Assembly: GCA_000750105.3 (NCBI GenBank)
Contig: JPHH03000056.1
Coordinates: 124,001-188,000 of the forward strand
DNA length: 64,000 nt
Direction of reading: 5' to 3'
Origin: Tolypocladium sp. Sup5 PDA-1
Taxonomy: Eukaryota; Ascomycota; Sordariomycetes; Hypocreales; Ophiocordycipitaceae
Positions within the stretch are counted from its first letter, which is position 1. Each line of letters opens with the position of its first letter. Below the pieces are notes generated by a model, which saw only the letters and a program-made list of their open reading frames with translations, made no database searches and was not told where the DNA came from. A program made the translations under genes and the position numbers. Shown in pieces: positions 33,137 through 45,597 of this stretch.

Positions 33137-34359
33137 ATGCACCGCCTGGCCCGCCATGGCCGGCCACTGATCAGAGCCTCCTTCGATGCTTCTCGCATCT
33201 CACGCTTCTCCACCGAGGCGGCCTCGCATCACGCAAACCAGACGCAGGTCTACATCTCAAAGTCCAGAGACCCCCTGCTGAACCTCTCCGTCGAGCACCA
33301 CCTCCTCCAGGTCACGCCGCCCGAGTCCACCGTCCTCCTGCTCTACGTCAACGCGCCATGCGTCGTCTTCGGGCGGAACCAGAACCCGTGGCTGGAGGCG
33401 AACCTGCCGCGCCTGGCGCAGATCGCGCAGCGGCCGGGCAATGTCGGATGGACAGACGCGCCGGTGCAGCTTGTCCGGAGGCGGTCCGGCGGTGGGACCG
33501 TCTTTCATGATGGCGGGAACGTCAACTTCAGCGTCATCTGCCCGCCGGCTGTGTTTGACCGCGACAGGCACGCGGAGATGGTTGTGCGTGCCTTGAAGGC
33601 CCTAGGGCGGCCGGCGACGCGCGTCAACCAGCGGCACGACATTGTCATGGATGTCAGCGCTGCGGATCACGCTGCCAGCACGTTCAAGGTCTCCGGCTCG
33701 GCGTACAAGTTGACGCGTCTACGGTCTCTGCACCACGGGACGTGCCTCCTGCGCAGCCCCAACCTGGCCGACATTTCCGGCATGCTGCGGTCCCCGGCGG
33801 AGCCGTTCGTCAAGGCGCGCGGCGTCGACAGCGTGCGCAGCCCGGTGCGGAACGTGGACCTCGACAATGCCGACTTTGAGGCCGCCGTCGTGGAACAGTT
33901 TGGGGACATGTATGGTGCTTTCGACATTCGCGGGGAGTTTGACGGCGGCGCTTTGGCGGTGGAGAAGATCAAGGCCGGGTATGAGGAGCTGCAGTCTAGG
34001 AGCTGGACGTACGGGCAGACGCCGCGGTTCACGTTCTGCACGCACCCGTTCGAGGATGATCCTCGGGCGCGGCCAGAGCTGCCGTTTGACGTGAGTATCA
34101 CCTCCACTGCATTCGGCGCAAGACATGGTGCTGACCCTCTTAGCTCAAAATACACTTTGAGGCTAGGCATGGCCTGATAGAGCGGTTTGATATTGAAGGG
34201 GGGCAGCGAGGAGCCACGGAATCGCTAGTCAACAGCTCGTTGCACGACGTCCATGACTGGACCGAACGACTTGCTCAGGTCGGCTTGGGCGAGAGGGACG
34301 CCGCGGATGTTGGCGCTTGGATGAATGACGTGCTGGGCACCGCGTTTACCAAAGCTTGA
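33137..34359 (+). CDS. AIM22: mitochondrial lipoate-protein ligase
   Basis: Exon 1 is 33137-34090 and exon 2 is 34144-34359 across a 53-bp intron (GTGAGT..CTTAG), 389 residues. The first 25 residues are basic and serine-rich, as in a mitochondrial presequence. The LplA catalytic fold shows RRRSGGGTVFHD at 114-125, NVNFSVI, and the lysine motif FKVSGSAYKL at 183-192 followed by HHGTCLL. The enzyme transfers lipoyl or octanoyl groups to lipoyl domains of 2-oxoacid dehydrogenases and the glycine cleavage H protein, as yeast Aim22 does. Without splicing the frame stops at 34177 after an unrelated tail; exon 2 restores LKIHFEARHGLIERFD. Confidence 0.9.
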
Positions 34360-35690
34360 GCGACCACGGCGCGAAGTCTGTATCGTTTCCAGCTGGCTGG
34401 ACAGCTCTGGACTGCGGACCGCGGCACTGACGAGCTGCCTGTATTGGACATCTATTACTTCCGTGTACAACGAGGCGCCGGGCCTTATCACTAAGCGCTG
34501 GAGTAATCGACATGTCGGCTTCTGGAGCGAAATCGGCAGCTGCCCTCTCGACAACCACAACCTCGATAATGGATGGCATAATTTGCCTGGTTCGGACTAC
34601 GACCTCGATGCCAGGGGCAATAGTCAAGCCACGAGGACGCCAGCTGACGGAGAGGCACCAGGCTCAGCTGCCCTTTTACGTTATTTAGTGGTACTGAAGA
34701 GGGCCTGCAGCACGCTTTGCGCGGCAGGTCTACGGGCCTACCCGGATGTGTGCCGCCTCTGCCTTGCCCGATGCAGTAGGAGATGGAGGGAGGGGACGGG
34801 CCTGGATGATGGCTGCAGGCTTGAAGGCGATGCAGAGCGACGGACCAGGACTGACGCCGACAGCGCGTCACCGCGGGTTCGCGATGGACCGACGGGCCGG
34901 TTACGACCTGTCGACTTGGGGGTTTGGATAGCACAGCCTAGCAGCTGCGACGAGGAGTTGGGGGGTTTGTGTTGGGCCCTCTGGCCATTTACACAACAGA
35001 CATCGGATCAACGCAACGCAATCTGGATCGACCGACGACGCCTTATTCTGCTCTCAAACGCAAATACGCCAGCCCTTAAGCCGGCTCGGCGAGGTAGATT
35101 ACGGCGACACAAGCTTATTCGTGGCTTGCATTACCCTGCTCTAGACCATGCTGCCGTCCATGCCGGATCGCCCTCAAGTACTCCGTAATAGTATGTAAAA
35201 TTCACTCCGCAGTCTCTTCAGGGGTCCTCCCCAAGATGAACACCCCCATCCTCCGCCTTCTCCAACTCCTGGGACGGGATCCTCATTGGCCCCGAACCCG
35301 CACACCTGCTCGATCGGGCAGGTCGCCACAACTGCGCCAGTGCCTGGACAGAGGCCGCCTCAACAAGGAAGTTCCCAAGATAGGGCTGCGGCTTCGATTG
35401 AACCACTCCTCCAATCACGCTCACAGTTCGTGTCGCTGCGCTGCGCTGCGGTCCCGGCGCTGGCGATGGACCTTGTCCGACGCGGCCACGCGGGTCCCCT
35501 GTTGCTCGCATCGGAGACGGGGCAGCGTGAAGCCTGGGCCGGTATAAGTGCGAGCGGCGACCCGGCAGTTGGGAGGTAGGGACTGGTCTGCTCCCCGCTC
35601 GCGATACACTCCTTGTCTCGTCCCTTTGTTGTTCCAGTATCATTGTGCCTGTGATCTGCTTCTCGCGAGAGGTGGACTCAAGTCGCGACA
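34360..35690. other. 1.3-kb intergenic region
   Basis: Upstream region of the subtilisin gene. It contains AGTACTCCGTA at about 35177-35187, a short word common in fungal intergenic DNA. Shadow frames only; no gene is supported. Confidence 0.5.
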
Positions 35691-38427
35691 ATGGTGCGCT
35701 CAGTGTTCCTGTCGCTGCTCGCGGCGGCGTCTTCTGCGCTCGCCTCGCAGCAACACGTCCCCGGCGCGTACATCTTCGAATTCGAGGACGGCCATGTAAG
35801 CAAACGACGGTAACCCTTCGGGCCCGGGCGGCGAGGAAGCTGACAGCTGCGTTGCCAGGACTCGTCGACGCTGCTCAGCGCCCTCGACGGCGACGGCACC
35901 GCCCGCATGCACCTGGACTACAAGCTCTTCAAGGGCGTGTCCGTCCAGCTCCACGACCTGGGGAATGCCGGCGAAAAGGCCCAGAACATGGCTGCCTTGC
36001 CGGCCGTCAAGAACATGTGGCCCATGGGCCTCCACGGCATCCCCGAATTCACGGTCTCGTCCGTCGGCACGCCAAACCCCAACTTCCACGACATCGAGGC
36101 CCGGGCCAACAAGACGGCCGACGACACCTTTTCGACGCACGTCATGACCCAGGTCGACAAGATGCGCGCCAAGGGGATCACCGGCAAGGGCGTCAAGATT
36201 GCCGTCATCGACACTGGTGTAAGTCTATTCCAACACAACTCGAGTGATGGTGGCTCACTCTCCGTAGATCGACTACACTCACCCTGCGCTGGGCGGATGC
36301 TTTGGCGAGGGCTGCCTCGTGTCCTTTGGCACGGATCTCGTCGGAGACGCCTACACTGGGTCCAACACCCCCGTGCCCGACGACGACCCCATGGACTGCA
36401 ATGGCCATGGCTCTCACGTTGCTGGCATCATCGCGGCCCAGCCCAACCGCTACGGCTTCACCGGTGCCGCGCCGGACGTTACCCTCGGTTCCTACCGCGT
36501 GTTGGGCTGCGAGGGTCGCGTCCAGGACGACGTCCTGATTGCCGCGTATAACAAGGCCTTCGAGGATGGCGCCAACATCATCAGCGCCTCTATCGTCGGT
36601 GCTAGCGGCTGGACCGAGGAGCCCTGGGGTGTGGTCGTGAGCCGAATCGTCGAGCAGGGCGTTCCTTGCACCGTGTCGGCCGGAAACGACGGCGACCACG
36701 GGCTGTTCTACAGCTCCAACGCCGCCAACGCCAAGAAGGTCACTGCCGTTGCTTCCTTTGACAACGTCATCACCCCGACCCTGCTCTACGTCTCGCAGTA
36801 TAACGTCGATGGCGGCGATAAGCAACAGTTTGGCTACGTTCCCGCCACCCAGAACGCGTGGGACGTCACGCTGCCCGTTTATGCGACCAGCCTGGATACC
36901 ACTCTCATCGGTGATGCGTGCAACCCGTTGCCCGACAACACGCCCGATCTGAGCAAGAAAATTGTTCTGATCCGCCGCGGTGGCTGTCTCTTTGTAGCAA
37001 AGGCCAACAATGCCATTGCCAAGGGCGCCAAGTACATCTTGATCTACAACCACTTGGCTGGCGCTTTCAGCCCTGACCTGGCCGCGGCCGGTGCCGGCGT
37101 CAATGCTGCTGGTATGGTCATGGGCGATGTTGGCGTGACCTGGGTGAACGCCATCAAGGCTGGCAAGACGGTCACGCTCTCGATGGTGTACCCTTATAGG
37201 ACGGAGAACTACATGGTCACGGCCAACAACACCCTCACCGGTGGTGCCTTGGCCCTCATGACGTCGTGGGGTCCTACCTGGGAGATGGACTTTAAGCCGC
37301 AGATTGGTGCGCCGGGTGGCAACATCCTCTCGACGTATCCCGTCGCCAAGGGCGGATACGCGGTCCTCTCCGGCACGTCCATGTCGTGCCCCATCACGGC
37401 GGGCATCATCGCCCTCATTTCAGAGGTTCGCGGCACGCTCGACCCCGAGTTCATCACTAACCTGCTCTCCGCGAATGGCAACCCCCAAGTGTTCAACGAC
37501 GGCACTCAGTTCTACGGCAAGCTGGCCCCCGCGGCGCAGCAGGGCGGCGGCCTGGTGCAGGCGTATGATGCCGCGTACGCGACCACGATCCTCGAGCCGT
37601 CGAGCCTCTCGTTCAACGACACGGATAACTTCAAGCACCAGCTCAGCTTCAAGCTGAGCAACACGGGCAAGACGGACATTACCTACCAGGTGACGCACGT
37701 GCCGGCGACGACGATGTATACGCTGGCCAACGGCACGATCTATCCGATGGCGTTCCCCAACGAAGCCGTTGAGGCGTACGCTTCGCTGATCTTCACGGAG
37801 CAGAAGATCACTCTCCGTGGCGGGAACCAACAGACGGTTGGCGTCACTCCCCAGCCGCCTCCGGGCCTTGACGCTAAGCGGTTGGCTCTGTGGTCCGGAT
37901 ACATCGTCATTAACGGCACCGACGGAACGTCCCTCTCCCTGCCGTACCAGGGCCTCACCGGCTCGCTGCACAAATCGACCGTCCTCGCCGCGGACCAGAC
38001 CTGGATGACCACGTCCAACGACACCACAAACTACGTCGCCGTGCCCGCCAACACGACCTACACGCTGCCGGCCCAGGGCAAGGCCGGCGCCAACGACGTG
38101 ATCCCCGCCGTGGCCGTCAACCTCGCCCTCGGGACGCGCAAGCTGCGCGTCGACATCGTGCCCCTGACGACCTGCCCGCCCAAGAACCTGACGACGGAGC
38201 TCTGGGGGTACAAGACCATCGGGCAGCCGAGCTACTCGCCCTGGCTGTGGAACACGCGCGGCGTCAGCAGCTACTTCTGGGACGGCAAGCTGGACAGCGG
38301 GGCGTACGCGCCGGAGGGCAGGTACAAGTTCGTGGTGCGCGCGCTGCGCATCTACGGGGATGAGGGGCGCAAGGAGGAGTGGGATGTGAGCGAGGCGCCG
38401 GCGTTCCGCATCAAGTATGCGAAGTAG
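35691..38427 (+). CDS. secreted subtilisin-like serine protease (S8) with PA domain
   Basis: Three exons, 35691-35795, 35859-36218 and 36268-38427, give 874 residues. A signal peptide (about 1-17) is followed by an I9-like propeptide (GAYIFEFEDGH ... HLDYKLFKGVSVQL). The catalytic domain has Asp153 (VIDTG), His202 (NGHGSHVAG) and Ser526 (SGTSMSCP), with a PA insertion around residues 330-450 (IVLIRRGGCLF). An Fn3-like C-terminal half follows and ends in FRIKYAK. The layout is that of Vpr-type extracellular subtilases; the N terminus resembles what I recall of Pr1C-type enzymes of insect-pathogenic Hypocreales. It should degrade extracellular protein after secretion and propeptide removal. All triad residues are present. 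Confidence 0.9.
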
Positions 38428-39385
38428 GGGGCGGTGGCCTGGTGTGATGTGTGTAAGAGGTGGTTACGCATGGGTGGGATATACGGATGTTGTTGTTTAA
38501 TTCAGTGTTTAGATAAAGCACATTTTATATTCAAGGCCAAAAAGACCTAGTTAGCCATTGTAGTGTCTTCATTCTCCCGGTACTTTGGTAAAGTGCTTGA
38601 AGGCGAAATCCTCGCCGTTCGCTTGCCCGATACCTGTAGTTACCATGGGGGATCGGCATTTGTCACAGCTTCGCAGCGTGGTTTGCCACCATGGGCAACC
38701 AAGGGTACATGTAACGCGGCGACCCTGCATAATACCCGCAGCGCATATTCTGCTGGTAAAGAAAGCCGACCTTGGCCGATGTAGAAGCATGGTCTTGGCC
38801 AGGTTGTGTGCCTGGCTCACCTTTCTACCAGTCTACCGCCCAAAGGCAATGTTTTGAGGGACCACAGACTATGTGGACTGGCTGGCCCAGGTTTGTTACT
38901 CCGACAAGTTTTAATACATGGATGACCCTTTGGACTGCGACGGCTGAGGTAACGTCGGCGCCGATAATTATATAGGTACCATGTAGATGCGCCGTATATA
39001 AAGTAAAACATATAAATAGTCTCTAAGGGGCTCTTGATTATTCCTTCCGTGGGTAATATTGGTGCTTACATGTAAATGACTCCTGGTGGTTCGGGGGCCA
39101 TGTTGCTGCCTATATTGAAGTCTGGTAGACACTTTGCATTGCTTTCCACCCGACCAACTATCTATTTACGAGGTGTTAAGACGTGTGTGCGAACTACATA
39201 CTAAAAGGTTACAGAAGCGACGTGGCTGAATACGCCTCGCGGCAGAACGCTTGCCGGTCCTGGCAGTTCCACTTGCCCATTCCTGGTTGCTGTCCTAGCT
39301 GCAAAGCTGGACATTGGATCTTGCTGCTTGCTAGGGTTACCAGTAAGCAGTCGCAGATTTGCGCCCCTTATGTGCTGGTGCGTAC
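38428..39385. other. intergenic region at the composition change
   Basis: AT content rises here relative to the DNA to the left, and gene density falls to the right. No gene is supported. Confidence 0.5.
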
Positions 39386-40427
39386 TCAACTAAGACTATC
39401 ATGCACTCGTTCTCCAACGATGGCCGCCTTTGAGAGAACCATGATTGCATCTTTTGCCGACCACCCGGGGCTGGTACAACGACCTCCCTCCATCCTCGCC
39501 ATACCGATTAGGCGGGCTCGCCGGAGAGTTGTTGGCCGTTGACGACTTGTTGGGGTTTTGCAGCATTTGCCTGGACTCTGGGTAGTTGCAACTTGCCTCA
39601 AACCAATGAGCAGGAATCCAACACAGCCCTTACTTGATTACCCCCGTATCAGGAAGGCACCGAGAATCATCACCCTTCGACAGAGCGGGATGATCGCTCC
39701 CCTTGCCGCATCCATCTCCTACCAGAGCCGACACGGCGTAGAAGACGGCTCCGGTGCGCCGGCTAAACTGCACTCCCTCCTCTGGCGTGACCGCCCACGT
39801 CGCTCGAGGCTTGTCGGTCTTGTTAGCCACGACAAACAAGGGGATCGGCAGCTCAGTTTCTGGAGCCGAGTCCTGCACGGGCGGCCGACGTCTAAGCAAC
39901 CTGTCCAAGAACGCCCTGGCACCCGCCCGTCGCGATATGGACCGGGACCGGGACGCCCCTTCGACGTTCCCATGCGGCGGCGGTGGCCTTGATTCGCAGA
40001 GCAGCCTGTACAGCTCCTCGACGCAGGCGAAGCTGTCCCGGTCCGTCACGTCGTACACCAACACGCAGGCTTCGCTGCGGCGCAGGGCCTGCTCGAGCTG
40101 GGCGCGGCGTCCCGCATCGGCATGCAGCTCGAACTGCCACCGGATGAGCTCGAGAAACACGGGGTGGCCGTGGACCTGGAGCTGGATGCCTCGGGAATAC
40201 TCCTCTATGGGATGCTCGTGATCAGGCTCGCGATTGTGGCAGAGCTATATCCCTCGTGTTAGACTGCTGATGGTGCTTGACATGCTGCGCAGGCCGTTTC
40301 AATAAGGGCTCACTCTGTCCATCAGGCTCAGCATTCCCACGTCCTCGGCTCCCACCACGGCGGCGTGGATGTGCGGCAGACGTGGTAGTTGTTGGGCCTC
40401 GTCATATTGATGCTTGGTGAGGCTCAT
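39386..40427 (-). CDS. Ras-like GTPase-fold protein with degenerate nucleotide-binding motifs
   Basis: Proposed exons are 40427-40314, 40244-39723 and 39577-39386, 275 residues. The fold resembles small GTPases: IHAAVVGAEDVG at the P-loop position, ACVLVYDVTDRDSF as beta-4 region, VANKTDK as G4, and YAVSAL at the G5 position. However the G1 loop reads GAEDVGML where GxxxxGK(S/T) is expected, and no DxxGQ G3 is recognisable, so nucleotide hydrolysis is doubtful. The first intron (69 bp) is well supported. The second (145 bp) is inferred from a donor right after SAL and an in-frame C-terminal exon with GWSAKDAIMVLSKAA; otherwise the frame stops at 39630. A diverged repeat lies immediately upstream of the start codon. 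Confidence 0.55.
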
Positions 40428-40927
40428 GATGCGCACGACTCGTTTGATCTGGCCTTGTTGGCAAACGTAGAGGCCAGCTCAAACTTATACGGTTGGGTGT
40501 GGCGGGGAGACAGCGGGCGCTTGCACGGTGCTGGTTACGGTAGGCTGTTGGTTCGTTTATTAGTACCGGTTTTCCAGACCCCAAAGGCGCTATAATTGGA
40601 AGTGACGTGAGCAGCGACGGAACATGATCCCCAGGAGGCTGATGCGAGCCAGTTCAGCATCATGTCACTAAAGAGCGCATTGCCTCATCAAGTCGTCCCC
40701 TCTCAATTTAAGCATGTGCCCTCTTCAGGGAACAACCACAGCAGACTAGTCGTTGTAGGCCATTGCAGCGCCCTGAGGAGCAGCATTAGTCTAGCCGCAC
40801 ATACTATATTCGCCCATCTAGTCAACGCAGCAAACACTTCTACCCTCGGCAAAGTGCCATACGAGTGCTAATTGCTCTATTGCTTACACCCGCCATCGCA
40901 AGCCCGACTCCCACGTACAAGTCGCCC
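40428..40927. other. intergenic region containing repeat B copy 1
   Basis: Short space between the GTPase-like gene and the end of the mucin-subtilase gene. It contains the repeat at 40442-40565. Confidence 0.6.
40442..40565. repeat. repeat B, copy 1
   Basis: About 124 bp matching 46914-47040 with scattered, mostly transition differences. It lies immediately upstream of the start codon of the GTPase-like gene, so it may form its 5' leader or promoter. Confidence 0.85.
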
Positions 40928-43900
40928 TCACCCACATCGGCAGTACTTTGTAAAAGGGTCTCCCGAGCTCTGCGTGTCGCAAGCCGGCTTCGACCCGTCG
41001 GGACACGTCCAAGCACTGCAGTCCGACGCGGAATTGCAGTTTGTCTGCGGCGGCGGCGCCGTTCCCTTCGGAGCCGCACTGGCCGTCGGCGAAGGCGTCT
41101 CCTTGTCTGTCGTCGCCGGCGTCGTCGCCACCACCTTCGGCAGGCACTGACACGTCCCAAACTTGACGCCCCCCATGGCGTTGATCAAGCAGCCCGGCTT
41201 GAAGCCCTCGGTGCACTCGTACTTGTCACAGTCCCAGTCCTGCTCGCAGCGCGTGCCTGGCGGGGGAGTGTTCTTGGGCGCCCAGCTCACACAGGTCGCG
41301 ACGTCTTCGCAGGCCGGGCCGTGGCCGACACCGACAAAGTGGCACGAGGTGTAGGTGGAGGACGACAGGCATGTGCTGGCGGTGGGAGATGGCGTCGTCG
41401 AAAGGCGTGGAAGCGGGACGGTTGACGTGATGAACGTGCTCAGGCCCCGTGTTGTGTTTGACACGGGGGTCATGGTCACCACCGTCGCAGTCGACGATGC
41501 GCTGCCTGCGCTGCTGCTGATGCTCATGCTTCCGGAGGGGCCTGGGAGCTGGCAAACATCTGACGACCCGGGCTCATCACGGACCAGTCTCCGGTTGCCG
41601 CTCCACGGACACGACCGTTGGGCGGGAACAGCGCCGTTCCATATGGAGAACAGATCGCCGTCTCGCCCAGTCCTCGCCCACGCCAGGTCGCTGGACATGA
41701 TGTGAGACTTCAGCCCGAGGGGGCTCTTGTCAATGTCTAGCTTGCCGGTCTGAGCCAGTCTCAAGAGGTACATAAGCCGCAAGGCCCGCCGTGATGGCAG
41801 CGGCTTAAAGGTCGTCGTCGGTTAGCAGAGGGCCCGGGACAAACGGGACTCGACACTGGGGTAGCGGCTTACCTGTCGAGGTGCCTCTGGTGTCTTTGAG
41901 TGGAAAGCTTGCCCAGTGGGCTTTGTTGGCATCCGCGGCCTTGACCGTCTCTGCCGGTGCGTGGATGTGCGGCAGCCCCTTGGCCGGGTCGTAGGAACCG
42001 TAGCGGATGAAGCTGACCGAGTCGATACCGCCGGCGACGAGGACCTCCGGCACGGCCCCTCCTGTGGCGCCAAAGTTGGCTGGCCAGCCGTCGATGGTGT
42101 TCTGCCTGTCATCAATGCTCTGTCTTGACTGCTGCAGGGTATGCTTCCCTCCAACTTACTTTGGCCGTGTTCCCTGCCCCGGTGACGGGCAGCATCCCCT
42201 TTGTTACCAGGTTCGTCAGGAGCTGCTGCATGCGGCCCGAAAACCCAGCAGAGTAGTCGACGCCGTTTCTCAGGAATTCATCCCGGGGGAAGTGCAGGGA
42301 CATGAGGAGAATAGCCTTCGTTTCCTTGCTCGTGCCCTGCATGTCGTCGTTGACTCTGCTGAGGCCCTCGATGTAGTCCTCAAAGGTTGCTCCGCCCGTG
42401 GGTGTCCTGTGCGGCACCCGCACGATAATCGGGCTGACGCTCTTGGACAAGCCCACCGTCTTTCCGGACACCAGACTCAGCATGGAGGTCCCGTGGCCCT
42501 TTCCGGACTCGTCCTGTGCATTTTGGCCGCCGGCTGGCAGGTCCATGTCCCGCCCGGCGTGGAGCCAGCGAGCTTTCTTTGCGACGGTGTCTTTGAACTC
42601 CTAGGTCGCGCATGTCAACACTCGTCCCCATTTCCATAATCGGCTTAGTTTTATAGACTGGCAGAGATCATACTTGGTGGTCCAGCTCCGCCCCCGCGTC
42701 CAAGACGTACACGGGTACGTCCTGCCCTGGCGGGCTAGAATCGTCAAAGTAGTAGCGCTTCTGATATGAATCAAGGGGATGCCCCTTTTGCTGAGAAACA
42801 AAGACAAGGTGAGGCCAGGCGTCGGCTTGATACGCAACCTCTGTTGCCGGGTCGAATGGGTCCTCCTTCTTCTTGTATGGGTCCTCCTTCTTGTCTTGTG
42901 TATACACAGATGCCACCTAGTCACGCTTGTATTAGCGCCAGTGTCTTCCAAGTTTGAAAGACAGACGTCTGGTTACCTCTAGTGCCAACACTATCGCGAG
43001 TTCGCGTGCTTGAGTATGCGTCAACGGGGCGAGCCAGAAGTTGATCCCCATAGTCTTGGTGTCCGACGTGTAAATGGCCGACTCGGCGGCAAACTCTTAC
43101 AGCTTTGCCGCTATTGTGCTCGTCTGCGCCTTGTCTATGCCGTCCTTTGGGTAGATAGCGTACGTCACTGGAACCTCACACGTGTCTCCATCTACTCGCA
43201 CTCCGATTCCTGTCGCCGTTGGTTTGCTGCAAGACACAGTCGTCGGCGTGACATCGCAGCCCGTAACCAGCGAGGTGCCGGTAGTCTTGCACGAGCCGCC
43301 AGCCGCAGCGGTGCAAGTTACCCAGACGTTGGTCGCCGTCCTGGTAGAGCACGCGCCTACCGTTGTTTTTGTCTTTCCCTCGTCTTTGACGTTGCAACCA
43401 AAGACGGTGTCGCAGGTGGATAAGACTTCGGTTGCGGTCGTGACGGTGGCCTGGTTGGAAACGGAGACGCCAAACGATGTGGTGATTGCGCAGATGGTTG
43501 CCGACTCGGTCTCACACGAGGTGGGCTTGGACGAATATGTGGGCTTATGGTCGTTACCAATGCTGAATGGTCGATTCCTCGCTGTCGGTTTCTACTCAGT
43601 GTAAAGCGTTTTGCAAAGCGTCTTTGGACATACGTGATGGGTGGCCATGGCGGCAAGCTAGTGACGCTTATCCCTACAGGAAACTTAAGTCCGGGGGGCG
43701 GCCCTCTTCAGAACAAAGTGTCAGCTATGATATGGTCTCTTGAGGGACGGCCACATAGGCACCGTGGGGTTTTCATACGGGGGATAAATGCCAGGAGGCA
43801 GTGGTAGCTCCCAACCTCCAATTTGGAGGTCGCCCCACGATATACAGATCTACAGTCGATTAGCCGTTGATAACTTCATGTTATGCGCCCCTGCCTTTCA

Positions 43901-45190
43901 GAAGGCCGCATTCACTCACAAAGAAAAACCAAAGGTTGCAAGGGATGATGGTCCCGCGGTCAGTGGGCTTTGGACCCTCAACAGACGTTGTTACGGGAAC
44001 GACTGTGACTTCAGGCCAGGTCGTAAAAGTGGGCAGAGGGGCTTCAGTTGTCTCCGTAGACGATGCCGGGTTTGGCGGGGGGTTAGTTGTACCTGTTGGA
44101 GCAGATGATTGCCCAGAAGGCAATGTTGTGACTCCAACCTCGGTGCTAGGCGTGCTGCTAGGCGTGCTGCTAGGTGTATCGGATCCTTGAGTGGGGGGGC
44201 CCGTTGATTTTCCCTCTGCAAGGATAGTAGTTGAAGGCTTAACCTGGGTTCCCGGAGTTGTTGAAGAAATCTCCGTAGAGCTAGCCCCGGGAGGAGGCGG
44301 AGGCAGCAAAGTGATGGTGTAGCCAAGGGTTGTGAGCACACTGCTAGTCGAAACCGTGGGTAGAGTCACCGAGGTGGTCCCGATAACGATGACGGTACGG
44401 CCGTCCGGTTCAGTGACGGTCGAAATGCCAGCTGTGTCGGTCGTTGCTGTATTTGGTCCAGTGCCAGTTGCAGGCGGTGCGGTGTTTGGTCCCGTGCCGG
44501 TTGGAGGTGATGCGTTAGTGTCAGAGCCGGCCGTGGTGGAGTCTCCCGTACCCGGAGGCTTTGATTTCTCAGTTGGAACGGAGACTGTGGTAGTCGTCTT
44601 TGTCGATCCGCCACCTGGCTGACTAGTAGAGTCTCCTGTGCCAGCGGGCTGAGAGGCCTCTGTAGGGATGGGCCCTGAAGTAGTGGTCGGCGTCGAGCCA
44701 CCGCCTGGCTGCGTCGTAGAGCCCCCCGTACGTCCAGGCTGTGACACCTCCGACGGGACAGAGTGTGTAGCAGACGTCAGTCCCGGTCCGCTACCAGGTG
44801 GAACAGTTTGAGTGGTGGTAATGGGTTGACCATGATCCCCAGTCGTCACCACGGCCCGTTCGCAAGCTCCAACGGCGTTGCATGTTGTATCATCTGGGCA
44901 GCATCCATAGAGACAGCAAATAGTGCCTTGTACATCCCATTGTCAGCGTGCCTGACATTTACAAGTAGAATCATGTCCTTTGACTCACCTGCTCCGCAAA
45001 GGTTGTGCTGGCCATCAGGGGTTCCGCAGCAGGTCTGCCCTAGTTTGTCTGATCCGCAGCGGTCCTGACACCAATATTTGCCCTCGGAACACTGAGGTGC
45101 AGACTTGAGGAAGACGGCTTCACTGAGCCCATGCAAGCCTAGGGAGAGTATGTTGCTGAGGAGCAAGAGTTTGAAAGAAAGGGCATGCAT
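40928..45190 (-). pseudogene. giant secreted mucin-subtilase gene, broken by a stop and a frameshift
   Basis: Nine exons can be followed: 45190-44989, 44926-43920, 43849-43755, 43705-43634, 43562-42977, 42916-42674, 42600-42160, 42101-41873 and 41803-40928, about 1250 codons. In order: a signal peptide; a cysteine module (CSEGKYWCQDRC, YGCCPDDTTC); a long Thr/Ser/Pro mucin region; IIPCNLWFFF with Pro-rich WGDLQIGGW and LPPWPPIT motifs; repeated Cys/Thr segments; YPKDG propeptide-like sequence; a subtilase domain with Asp (VLDAG, codon 42698-42700), His (GHGTS, 42493-42495) and Ser (RGTST, 41877-41879); and a Ser/Thr-rich tail with three cysteine clusters. I recall this order from large fungal S8 proteins. 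A TAA at 43097-43099 interrupts exon 5, and one extra base near 41772-41776 shifts the frame after AITAGLAA. Triad residues and splice sites remain intact, so decay or assembly error is recent. Confidence 0.75.
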
Positions 45191-45597
45191 ATTGGAGGTA
45201 ACTCATGAGCTATAATACCAAACTAATGCAGTCTATAGTTTCGTCCACCTCGACATCTGAGAAAGGCAAGATGTTGGAAAACATCGAGTGATACTTATAT
45301 ATCCTTCACTTCGTCATATCGCAGTTCGTCGCAAGCATCTCTCGGCCATCAACCGCTTTGGACCCCAAGACTAAGCCTCGTGAACTCGTCACGGGCAGCA
45401 ACGATGATTCCATTCTGTTGGTTGGGAGTCTTGGTGGCCACCATCTAAGGGCTTCAGGCAACCATATGGCTGTGCATCGTCATGTAAGCCGACCAGGATG
45501 CTGAACCTGGTTCTTGATGATGTGCCTACGGATACGAGAGCCGTCGACATGGAGCTGCAAGTTTCAGCTGGGGGCCAAAGCTATTTTTGGCTGGCCA

